NCBI RefSeq assembly: GCF_051401765.1
Contig: NW_027480449.1
Span: 5,332,001 to 5,396,000, forward strand
Length of the DNA: 64,000 nucleotides
Direction: 5' to 3'
Source: Calliopsis andreniformis
Lineage: Eukaryota; Arthropoda; Insecta; Hymenoptera; Andrenidae
A model generated the notes under the pieces. It did no database searches. It worked only from the letters and a program-made list of their open reading frames with translations, and was not told where the DNA came from. Of this stretch, positions 40,883 to 52,429 are shown one piece after another (position 1 is the stretch's first letter; each line of letters starts with the position of its first letter). A program made the translations under genes and the position numbers.

Positions 40883-41573
40883 GATTGATTATTGAGGATT
40901 GAAGATTGAGGATTGAGGATTGAGGATTGAGAATTGAGAATTGAGTATGAGGACTGAGGGTTGAGGATTGAGGTTTGAGGATTGAGGATTGAGGATTGAG
41001 GACTCAGGCTTGAGGATTGAGGATTGAGCATTGAGGATTGAAGATTGAGGACTGGCGATTGAGGATTGAAGATTGAGGATTAAGGATTGAGTATTGGGAA
41101 TTGAGGATGTAGGATTGGAGAATGATTATTGAGGATTGAAGATTGAGGATTGAGGATTGAGGATTGAGGATTAAGAATTGAGAATTGAGGATGACGACTG
41201 AGGGTTGAGGATTGAGGTTTGAGGAACGAGGATTGAGGATTGAGGATTGAGGATTAAGGATTGACGATTGAGTATTGAAGATTGAGGATTGATGACTGAG
41301 GATTGTCGACTGAGGATTGAGCATTGAGGATTGATGATTGAAGATTGAGTATTGAGGATTGAATATTGAGGATTGAGGATTGAGGATTGAGGATTGAGGA
41401 TTGAGGATTGAGGACTGAAGATTGAGTATTGAGGATTGAAGGTTGAGGATTGTGAATTGAAGATTGAGGATTGAGGATTGAAGATTGAGTATTGATGCCT
41501 GAGCATTGAGGATTGAGGATTGAGTACTGAGGATTGAGGATTGAGGATTGAGCATTCAGGGTTGAAGATTGAG

Positions 41574-42055
41574 GATTAAGGATTGAGGATTGAGGATTGA
41601 GGATTAAGGATTAAAGATTGAATATTGATGATTGAAGATTGAGAATTGAGGATTGAGGGTTGTGGATTGAGGACGAGGACCGAGGGTTGAATATTGATGT
41701 TTGAGGCATGAGGATTGAGGATTGAGGACTGAGAATTGATGATTGAGGATTGAGGATAGAAGATTGAGGATTGGGTATTGAGGATTGAAGATTGAGGATT
41801 CAGGATTGAGGATTGAGGATTGAGGATTGAGGATTGAGGATTGAGGATTGAAGATTGAGTACTGAGGATTGAAGATTGAGGATTGAGGATTGAGGATTGA
41901 TGATTGAGGATTGAGCATTGAAGATTGAGGATTGGGGATTGACGATTGACGATTGAGGATTGAGTATTGAGGATTGAAGATTGAGTATTGATGATTGAAG
42001 ATTGAGGATTGAGGATTGAGTGTTCAGGATTGAGGACGAGGACTGACGGTTGGGG
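41574..42055 (+). repeat. Copy of the 17650 segment at 23.9 kb distance
   Basis: About 480 bp match 17650-18135 at an offset of 23,924, the longest-range relationship I could anchor in the window. The segment runs into the first right-family unit. Confidence 0.75.
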
Positions 42056-45000
42056 ATTGAGGATTGAGCATTGAGGATTGAAGATTGATGACTGGGGATT
42101 GAGGATTGAAGATTGAGGATTAAGTATTGAAGATTGGGGATTGAGGATCTTGGATTGGAGATTGATTATGGAGGATTGAAGATTGACGATTGAGGATTGA
42201 GGATTGAGAATTGAGAATTGAGAATGAGGACTGTGAGTTGAGGATTGAGGTTTGAGGAATGAGGGTTGAGGGTTGAGGATTGAGGATTGAGGACTGAGGA
42301 TTGAGGATTGAGGATTGAGTATTGAAGGTTGAGTATTGATGCCTGAGGATTGATGATTGAGGATTGAGGTTTGAGGATTGTGGATTGAAGATTGAGTATT
42401 GAGGATTGAAAATTGAGGGTTGAGGATTGAGGATTGAGGATTGTGGTTTGAGGAACGAGGATTGAGGATTGAGGATTGAGGACTAAGGATTGACGATTGA
42501 GTATTGAAGATTGAGGATTGATGACTGAGGATTGAGGACTGAGGATTGAGGATTGAGGATTGGTGATTGAAGATTGAGTATTGAGGATTGAAGGTTGAGG
42601 ATTGAGGATTGAGGATTGAGGATGAGGGCTGAGGGTTGCGGATTGAGGTTTGAGTATTGAATCCTGAGAATTCAGGGTATTCTATTGAGTATCGATAAAT
42701 GTGGATTGATGGTTGGGTATTGAGCATTGGGGATTGAGGATTGAGTATTGAAGATTGAGGATTTATGATTGAGGATTGAGGATTGAGGATTGAGTATTGA
42801 GGATTGAGGGTTGAAGATTGAGGATTGAGGATTGAGGACTGAGGATTGAGGATTGAGGATTGAGGATTGAGGATTGAGGATTGAGGATTGAGGATTGAGG
42901 ATTGAGGGTTGAAGATAGAGTATTGAGGATTGAAGATTGAGGATTGAGGATTGAGGATTGAGGATTGAGGATTGAGCATTGAAGATTGAGGATTGTGGAT
43001 TGAGGATTGACGATTGAGGATTGAGTATTGAGGATTGAAGATTGAGTATTGATGATTGAAGGTTCAGGATTGCGGATTGAGTGTTGAGGATTGAGGACGA
43101 GGACTGACGGTTGAGGATTGAGGATTGAGCATTGAGGATTGAAGATTGATGACTGGGGATTGAGGACTCAAGATTGAGGATTAAGGATTGAAGATTGGGG
43201 ATTGAGGATCTTGGATTGGAGATTGATTATTAAGGATTGAAGATTGACGATTGAGGATTGAGGATTGAGGATTGAGAATTGAGAATGAGGACTGAGAGTT
43301 GAGGATTGAGGTTTGAGGAATGAGGATTGAGGGTTGAGGATTGAGGATTGAGGAGTGAGGATTGAGGATTGAGTATTGAAGATTGAGTGTTGATGCCTGA
43401 GGATTGAGGATTGAGGATTGAGGACTGAGGATTGAGGATTGAGGATTGAGCATTGAGGATTGGAGATTGAGGACTGGGGATTGAGGATTGAAGATTGAGG
43501 ATTAAGGATTGAAGATTGGGGATTGAGGATCTAGGATTGGAGATTGATTATTGAGGATTGAAGATTGAGGATTGAGGATTGAGGATTGAGGACTGAGGGT
43601 TGAAGATGGAGGATTAAGGATTGTGGATTGAGGGTTGAAGATTGAGGATTAAGTATTGAGGATTGAGGATTGAAGATTGAGGATTAAAGATTGACTATCG
43701 ATGATTGAAGATTGAGGATTGAGGATTGAGGGTTGTGGATTGAGGACGAGTACTGAGGGTGGAATATTGGTGTTTGAGGCCTGAGGATTGAGGATTGAGG
43801 ATTGAGAATTGATGATTGAGGATTGAGGATTGAAGATTGAGGATTGGGTATTGAGGATTGAAGATAGAGGATTCAGGATTGAGGATTGAGGATTGAGGAT
43901 TGGTGACTGAGGATTGAGGATTGAAGATTGAGTACTGAGGACTGAAGATTGGGGATTGAGGATTGAGGATTGAGAATTGAGAATTGAGAATCGAGGATTG
44001 AAGATTGAGGATTGAGGATTGAGGATTGAGGTTTGAGGATTGAGGATTGAGGATTGGGGATTGAGTATTGAACCATGAGAATTCAGGATATTCTATTGAG
44101 TATTGAGAATTGAGGATTGATGGTTGAGTATTGAGGATTGATGGCTGAGGGTTGTGTGTTGAGTATTGAGGATTGAGGATTGACGATTGAGGATAGAGGT
44201 TTGAGGATTGAAGATTGAGTATTGATGATTGAATATTGAGGATTGAGGATTGAGGCTTGAGGATTGATGATTGAGGATTGAAGATTGATTATTGATGATT
44301 GAAGATTGAGGACTGGCGATTGAGGATTGAAGATTGAGGATTAAGGACTGAGGATTGGGGATTGAGGATGTAGGATTGGAGATTGATTATTGAGGATTGA
44401 AGATTGAGGATTGAGGATTGAGAATTGAGAATTGAGAATTGAGGGTGAGGACTGAGGGTTGAGGATTGAGGTTTGAGGAACGAGGATTGAGGATTGAGGA
44501 TTGAGGACTAAGGATTGACGATTGAGTATTGAAGATTGAGGATTGATGACTGAGGATTGAGGACCGAGGATTGAGGATTGAGGATTGATGATTGAAGATT
44601 GAGTATTGAGGATTCAATATTGAGGATTGAGGATTGAGGATTGAGGATTGAGGATTGAGGATTGAAGATTGAGGATTGGGTATTGAGGATTGAACATTGA
44701 GGATTGTGGATTGAGGATTGAAGGTTGAATATTGATGAATGAAGATTGAGGATTGATGATTGAGGGTTGTGTATTGAGGACGAGGACTGAGGATTGAGTA
44801 TTGATACTTGAGGTCTGTGGATTGAGGATTGGGGATTGAGGATTGAAGATAGAGTATTGAGGATTGAAGATTGAGGATTGAGGATTGAGGATTGAGGATT
44901 GAGGATTGAGGATTGAGCATTGAAGATTGAGGATTGGGGATTGAGGATTGACGATTGAGGATTGAGTATTGAGGATTGAAGATTGAGTATTGATGATTGA

Positions 45001-46592
45001 AGATTGAGGACTGGGGATTGAGTGTTGAGGATTGAGGACGAGGACTGACGGTTGAGGGTTGAGGATTGAGCATTGAGGATTGAAGATTGATGGCTGGGGA
45101 TTGAGGACTCAAGATTGAGGATTAAGGATTGAAGATTGGGGATTGAGGATTGACGATTGAGGATTGAGTATTGAACCATGAGAATTCAGAATATTCTATT
45201 GAGTATTGAGAATTGAGGATTGATGGTTGAGTATTGAGGATTGATGGCTGAGGGTTGTGTGTTGAGTATTGAGGATTGAGGATAGAGGATTGAGGATAGA
45301 GGTTTGAGGATTGAAGATTGAGTATTGATGATTGAATATTGAGGATTGAGGATTGAGGTTTGAGGATTGATGATTGAGGATTGAAGATAGATTATTGATG
45401 ATTGAAGATTGAGGACTGGCGATTGAGGATTGAAGATTGAGGATTAAGGACTGAGGATTGGGGATTGAGGATGTAGGATTGGAGATTGATTATTGAGGAT
45501 TGAAGATTGAGGATTGAGGATTGAGAATTGAGAACTGAGAATTGAGGGTGAGGACTGAGGGTTGAGGATTGAGGTTTGAGGAACGAGGATTGAGGATTGA
45601 GGATTGAGGGCTAAGGATTGACGATTGAGTATTGAAGATTGAGGATTGATGACTGAGGATTGAGGACTGAGGATTGAGGATTGAGGATTGATGATTGAAG
45701 ATTGAGTATTGAGGATTCAATATTGAGGATTGAGGATTGAGGATTGAGGATTGAGGATTGAAGATTGAGTATTGGGTATTGAGGATTGAACATTGAGGAT
45801 TGTGGATTGAGGATTGAAGGTTGAATATTGATGAATGAAGATTGAGGATTGATGATTGAGGGTTGTGTATTGAGGACGAGGACTGAGGATTGAGTATTGA
45901 TACTTGAGGTCTGTGGATTGAGGATTGAGGATTGAGGATTGAAGATTGAAGATTGAGTATTGAGGATTGAACATTGAGGATTGAGGATTGAGAATTGAGG
46001 ACTGGGGTTTGAAGATTGATTATGGAGGATTGAAGATTGAGGATTGAGGATTGAGGTTTGAGGATTGAGGGTTGAAGATTGAGGATTGAGGATTGAGCAT
46101 TGAGGGTGGAGGATTGAGGATTGAGGATTGAAGATTGAGGATTGAGTATTGAGGATTGAGGATTGAGGATTGAGCATTGAAGATTGAGGATTGGGGATTG
46201 AGGACTGACGATTGAAGATTGAGTATTGAGGATTGAAGATTGAGTATTGATGATTGAAGATTGAGGATTGAGGATTGAGGGTTGTGGATTGAGGACGAGC
46301 ACTGAGGGTGGAATATTGGTGTTTGAGGCCTGAGGATTGAGGATTGAGGATTGAGAATTGATGATTGAGGATTGAGGATTGAAGATTGAGGATTGGGTAT
46401 TGAGGATTGAAGATAGAGGATTCAGGATTGAGGATTGAGGATTGAGGATTGGGGACTGAGGATTGAGGATTGAAGATTGAGTACTGAGGACTGAAGATTG
46501 GGGATTGAGGATTGAGGATTGAGGATTGAGGATTGAGCATTGAAGATTGAGGATTGGGGATTGAGGATTGGCGATTGAGGATTTAGTATTGA
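41881..46592 (+). repeat. Right-family unit R0 (variant copy)
   Basis: It pairs with R1 at an offset of 4,797 up to about 42,475, then at 4,490 (43226 to 47716; box 44072 to 48562; box 45175 to 49665). From about 46,268 it matches the end of R1 at 5,837. Two rearrangements explain this: R0 has 307 bp (about 42,475-42,785) absent from R1, and R0 lacks 1,347 bp that R1 has at about 50,758-52,104. Both sizes are whole numbers of heptamers plus hexamers. Confidence 0.82.
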
Positions 46593-48561
46593 ACCATGAG
46601 AATTCAGGATATTCTATTGAGTATTGAGAATTGAGGATTGAGGATTGAGTATTGAAGATTGAGTATTGATGCCCGAGGATTGAGGATTGAGGATTGATGA
46701 TTGAGGATTGAGCATTGAAGATTGAGGATTGGGGATTGACGATTGACGATTGAGGATTGAGTATTGAGGATTGAAGATTGAGTATTGATGATTGAAGATT
46801 GAGGATTGAGGATTGAGTGTTCAGGATTGAGGACGAGGACTGACGGTTGGGGATTGAGGATTGAGCATTGAGGATTGAAGATTGATGACTGGGGATTGAG
46901 GATTGAAGATTGAGGATTAAGTATTGAAGATTGGGGATTGAGGATCTTGGATTGGAGATTGATTATGGAGGATTGAAGATTGACGATTGAGGATTGAGGA
47001 TTGAGAATTGAGAATTGAGAATGAGGACTGTGAGTTGAGGATTGAGGTTTGAGGAATGAGGGTTGAGGGTTGAGGATTGAGGATTGAGGACTGAGGATTG
47101 AGGATTGAGGATTGAGTATTGATGGTTGAGTATTGATGCCTGAGGATTGATGATTGAGGATTGAGGTTTGAGGATTGTGGATTGAAGATTGAGTGTTGAG
47201 GATTGAAAATTGAGGGTTGAGGATTGAGGATTGAGGATTGTGGTTTGAGGAACGAGGATTGAGGATTGAGGATTGAGGATTGAGTATTGAGGATTGAGGG
47301 TTGAAGATTGAGGATTGAGGATTGAGGACTGAGGATTGAGGATTGAGGATTGAGGATTGAGGATTGAGGATTGAGGATTGAGGATTGAGGATTGAGGGTT
47401 GAAGATAGAGTATTGAGGATTGAAGATTGAGGATTGAGGATTGAGGATTGAGGATTGAGGATTGAGCATTGAAGATTGAGGATTGTGGATTGAGGATTGA
47501 CGATTGAGGATTGAGTATTGAGGATTGAAGATTGAGTATTGATGATTGAAGGTTCAGGATTGCGGATTGAGTGTTGAGGATTGAGGACGAGGACTGACGG
47601 TTGAGGATTGAGGATTGAGCATTGAGGATTGAAGATTGATGACTGGGGATTGAGGACTCAAGATTGAGGATTAAGGATTGAAGATTGGGGATTGAGGATC
47701 TTGGATTGGAGATTGATTATTAAGGATTGAAGATTGACGATTGAGGATTGAGGATTGAGGATTGAGAATTGAGAATGAGGACTGAGAGTTGAGGATTGAG
47801 GTTTGAGGAATGAGGATTGAGGGTTGAGGATTGAGGATTGAGGAGTGAGGATTGAGGATTGAGTATTGAAGATTGAGTGTTGATGCCTGAGGATTGAGGA
47901 TTGAGGATTGAGGACTGAGGATTGAGGATTGAGGATTGAGCATTGAGGATTGGAGATTGAGGACTGGGGATTGAGGATTGAAGATTGAGGATTAAGGATT
48001 GAAGATTGGGGATTGAGGATCTAGGATTGGAGATTGATTATTGAGGATTGAAGATTGAGGATTGAGGATTGAGGATTGAGGACTGAGGGTTGAAGATGGA
48101 GGATTAAGGATTGTGGATTGAGGGTTGAAGATTGAGGATTAAGTATTGAGGATTGAGGATTGAAGATTGAGGATTAAAGATTGACTATCGATGATTGAAG
48201 ATTGAGGATTGAGGATTGAGGGTTGTGGATTGAGGACGAGTACTGAGGGTGGAATATTGGTGTTTGAGGCCTGAGGATTGAGGATTGAGGATTGAGAATT
48301 GATGATTGAGGATTGAGGATTGAAGATTGAGGATTGGGTATTGAGGATTGAAGATAGAGGATTCAGGATTGAGGATTGAGGATTGAGGATTGGTGACTGA
48401 GGATTGAGGATTGAAGATTGAGTACTGAGGACTGAAGATTGGGGATTGAGGATTGAGGATTGAGAATTGAGAATTGAGAATCGAGGATTGAAGATTGAGG
48501 ATTGAGGATTGAGGATTGAGGTTTGAGGATTGAGGATTGAGGATTGGGGATTGAGTATTGA

Positions 48562-49664
48562 ACCATGAGAATTCAGGATATTCTATTGAGTATTGAGAAT
48601 TGAGGATTGATGGTTGAGTATTGAGGATTGATGGCTGAGGGTTGTGTGTTGAGTATTGAGGATTGAGGATTGACGATTGAGGATAGAGGTTTGAGGATTG
48701 AAGATTGAGTATTGATGATTGAATATTGAGGATTGAGGATTGAGGCTTGAGGATTGATGATTGAGGATTGAAGATTGATTATTGATGATTGAAGATTGAG
48801 GACTGGCGATTGAGGATTGAAGATTGAGGATTAAGGACTGAGGATTGGGGATTGAGGATGTAGGATTGGAGATTGATTATTGAGGATTGAAGATTGAGGA
48901 TTGAGGATTGAGAATTGAGAATTGAGAATTGAGGGTGAGGACTGAGGGTTGAGGATTGAGGTTTGAGGAACGAGGATTGAGGATTGAGGATTGAGGACTA
49001 AGGATTGACGATTGAGTATTGAAGATTGAGGATTGATGACTGAGGATTGAGGACCGAGGATTGAGGATTGAGGATTGATGATTGAAGATTGAGTATTGAG
49101 GATTCAATATTGAGGATTGAGGATTGAGGATTGAGGATTGAGGATTGAGGATTGAAGATTGAGGATTGGGTATTGAGGATTGAACATTGAGGATTGTGGA
49201 TTGAGGATTGAAGGTTGAATATTGATGAATGAAGATTGAGGATTGATGATTGAGGGTTGTGTATTGAGGACGAGGACTGAGGATTGAGTATTGATACTTG
49301 AGGTCTGTGGATTGAGGATTGGGGATTGAGGATTGAAGATAGAGTATTGAGGATTGAAGATTGAGGATTGAGGATTGAGGATTGAGGATTGAGGATTGAG
49401 GATTGAGCATTGAAGATTGAGGATTGGGGATTGAGGATTGACGATTGAGGATTGAGTATTGAGGATTGAAGATTGAGTATTGATGATTGAAGATTGAGGA
49501 CTGGGGATTGAGTGTTGAGGATTGAGGACGAGGACTGACGGTTGAGGGTTGAGGATTGAGCATTGAGGATTGAAGATTGATGGCTGGGGATTGAGGACTC
49601 AAGATTGAGGATTAAGGATTGAAGATTGGGGATTGAGGATTGACGATTGAGGATTGAGTATTGA
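48562..49664 (+). repeat. 1,103-bp sub-repeat, first member, in R1
   Basis: Boxes at 48562 and 49665 and the sequence after them repeat with a step of 1,103 bp. The same pair occurs in R0 (44072, 45175) and R2 (54399, 55502). The member contains three hexamers, as its length requires. Confidence 0.8.
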
Positions 49665-50767
49665 ACCATGAGAATTCAGAATATTCTATTGAGTATTGAG
49701 AATTGAGGATTGATGGTTGAGTATTGAGGATTGATGGCTGAGGGTTGTGTGTTGAGTATTGAGGATTGAGGATAGAGGATTGAGGATAGAGGTTTGAGGA
49801 TTGAAGATTGAGTATTGATGATTGAATATTGAGGATTGAGGATTGAGGTTTGAGGATTGATGATTGAGGATTGAAGATAGATTATTGATGATTGAAGATT
49901 GAGGACTGGCGATTGAGGATTGAAGATTGAGGATTAAGGACTGAGGATTGGGGATTGAGGATGTAGGATTGGAGATTGATTATTGAGGATTGAAGATTGA
50001 GGATTGAGGATTGAGAATTGAGAACTGAGAATTGAGGGTGAGGACTGAGGGTTGAGGATTGAGGTTTGAGGAACGAGGATTGAGGATTGAGGATTGAGGG
50101 CTAAGGATTGACGATTGAGTATTGAAGATTGAGGATTGATGACTGAGGATTGAGGACTGAGGATTGAGGATTGAGGATTGATGATTGAAGATTGAGTATT
50201 GAGGATTCAATATTGAGGATTGAGGATTGAGGATTGAGGATTGAGGATTGAAGATTGAGTATTGGGTATTGAGGATTGAACATTGAGGATTGTGGATTGA
50301 GGATTGAAGGTTGAATATTGATGAATGAAGATTGAGGATTGATGATTGAGGGTTGTGTATTGAGGACGAGGACTGAGGATTGAGTATTGATACTTGAGGT
50401 CTGTGGATTGAGGATTGAGGATTGAGGATTGAAGATTGAAGATTGAGTATTGAGGATTGAACATTGAGGATTGAGGATTGAGAATTGAGGACTGGGGTTT
50501 GAAGATTGATTATTGAGGATTGAAGATTGAGGATTGAGGATTGAGGTTTGAGGATTGAGGGTTGAAGATTGAGGATTGAGGATTGAGCATTGAGGGTGGA
50601 GGATTGAGGATTGAGGATTGAAGATTGAGGATTGAGTATTGAGGATTGAGGATTGAGGATTGAGCATTGAAGATTGAGGATTGGGGATTGAGGACTGACG
50701 ATTGAAGATTGAGTATTGAGGATTGAAGATTGAGTATTGATGATTGAAGATTGAGGATTAGGGATTG
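49665..50767 (+). repeat. 1,103-bp sub-repeat, second member, in R1
   Basis: It follows the first member with clear divergence, including GAATTCAGAATATTC in its box where the first has GAATTCAGGATATTC. The end is set by the step length and is not an observed breakpoint. Confidence 0.65.
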
Positions 50768-51161
50768 AGTGTTGAGGATTGAGGACGAGGACTGACGGTT
50801 GAGGATTGAGGATTGAGCATTTAGGACTGAAGATTGATGACTGGGGACTGAGGACTCAAGATTGAGGATTAAGGATTGAAGATTGGGGATTGAGGATCTT
50901 GGATTGGAGATTGATTATTGAGGATTGAAGATTGACGACTGGGGATTGAGGATTGAGTATTGAGAATTGAGAATGAGGACTGAGAGTTGAGGATTGAGGT
51001 TTGAGGAATGAGGATTGAGGGTTGAGGATTGAGTATTGAGGATTGAGGATTGAGGATTGAGTATTGAAGATTGAGTATTGAGGGTTGAAGATTGAGGATT
51101 GAGGATTGAGGATTGAGGATGGAGGATGAGGGCTGGGGGTTGCGGATTGAGGTTTGAGTAT

Positions 51162-51178
51162 TGAATTCTGAGAATTCA
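51162..51178. repeat. Perfect 7-bp inverted repeat with 3-bp spacer
   Basis: TGAATTC and GAATTCA flank TGA, giving two EcoRI sites nine bases apart. The related variant box in R0 reads TGAATCC at 42658, so one base completes the symmetry in R1. It could form a small hairpin; no function is implied. Confidence 0.75.
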
Positions 51179-52429
51179 GGGTATTCTATTGAGTATCGAT
51201 AATTGTGGATTGATGGTTGGGTATTGAGCATTGGGGATTGAGGATTGAGTATTGAAGATTGAGGATTGATGATTGAGGATTGAGGATTGAGGATTGAGTA
51301 TTGAGGATTGAGGGTTGAAGATTGAAGATTGAGGATTGAGGATTGAGGATTGAGGATTGAGGATTGAGGATTGAGGATTGGGGATTGAGGATTGAAGATA
51401 GAGTATTGAGGATTGAAGATTGAGGATTGAGGATTGAGGATTGAGGATTGAGGATTGAGGATTGAGCATTGAAGATTGAGGATTGGGGATTGAGGATTGA
51501 CGATTGAGGATTGAGTATTGAGGATTGAAGATTGAGTATTGATGATTGAAGATTGAGGACTGGGGATTGAGTGTTGAGGATTGAGGACGAGGACTGACGG
51601 TTGAGGATTGAGGATTGAGCATTGAGGATTGAAGATTGATGACTGGGGATTGAGGACTCAAGATTGAGGATTAAGGATTGAAGATTGGGGATTGAGGATC
51701 TTGGATTGGAGATTGATTATTGAGGATTGAAGATTGACGACTGGGGATTGAGGGTTGAGGATTGAGGATTGAGGATTGAGGATTGAGGATTGAGTATTGA
51801 AGATTGAGTATTGATGCCTGAGGATTGAGGATTGAGGATTGAGGACTGAGGATTGAGGATTGAGGATTGAGCATTGAGGATTGGAGGTTGAGGAATGGGG
51901 ATTGAGGATTGAAGATTGAGTATTAAGGATTGAAGATTGGGGATTGAGGATCTAGGATTGGAGATTGTTTATTGAGGATTGAAGATTGAGGATTGAGGAT
52001 TGAGGATTGAGGATTGAGGGTTGAAGATTGAGGATTAAGTATTGAGGATTGAGGATTGAAGATTGAGGATTAAAGATTGACTATTGATGATTGAAGATTG
52101 AGGATTGAGGATTGAGGGTTGTGGATTGAGGACGAGCACTGAGGGTGGAATATTGGTGTTTGAGGCCTGAGGATTGAGGATTGAGGATTGAGAATTGATG
52201 ATTGAGGATTGAGGATTGAAGATTGAGGATTGGGTATTGAGGATTGAAGATAGAGGATTCAGGATTGAGGATTGAGGATTGAGGATTGGGGACTGAGGAT
52301 TGAGGATTGAAGATTGAGTACTGAGGACTGAAGATTGGGGATTGAGGATTGAGGATTGAGGATTGAGGATTGAGCATTGAAGATTGAGGATTGGGGATTG
52401 AGGATTGGCGATTGAGGATTTAGTATTGA

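Larger units (their letters stand above)
34685..41880 (+). repeat. Mosaic zone between the two families
   Basis: No L2 landmark and no constant period run through this stretch. It is assembled from pieces with relatives elsewhere: 34.77-35.56 kb pairs with 40.99-41.78 kb (offset 6,220); 35.57-36.58 kb pairs with 30.18-31.2 kb (offset 5,388 at its core); and two copies of the 33.36-kb segment lie at 37.08 and 40.22 kb. Boxes are left type at 35786 and 38118 and right type at 39207, so the switch between families lies in this zone. Confidence 0.7.
46593..52429 (+). repeat. Right-family unit R1 (5,837 bp)
   Basis: Full-length unit set between ACCATGAG boxes at 46593 and 52430. Further boxes lie at 48562 and 49665, with a variant box at 51165. 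The hexamers start at 46831, 47019, 47585, 47773, 48234, 48933, 49268, 49526, 50036, 50364, 50783, 50971, 51124, 51585 and 52130. Every interval between them leaves remainder 6 on division by 7, so the rest is unbroken heptamer. The length equals 821 heptamers plus 15 hexamers. Confidence 0.9.

Noticed and set aside
41576..42979. Long - strand open reading frame (467 codons) rich in N-P-Q-S-S-I-L, and about 110 similar ones across the window
   Set aside because: A TCAATCC repeat has no stop in any frame and encodes the same seven-residue cycle in all three, so long frames follow from the repeat. Many overlap in different frames with equal peptides, ends fall where a diverged word supplies TTA, CTA or TCA on the + strand, and no start context, signal or domain is present.
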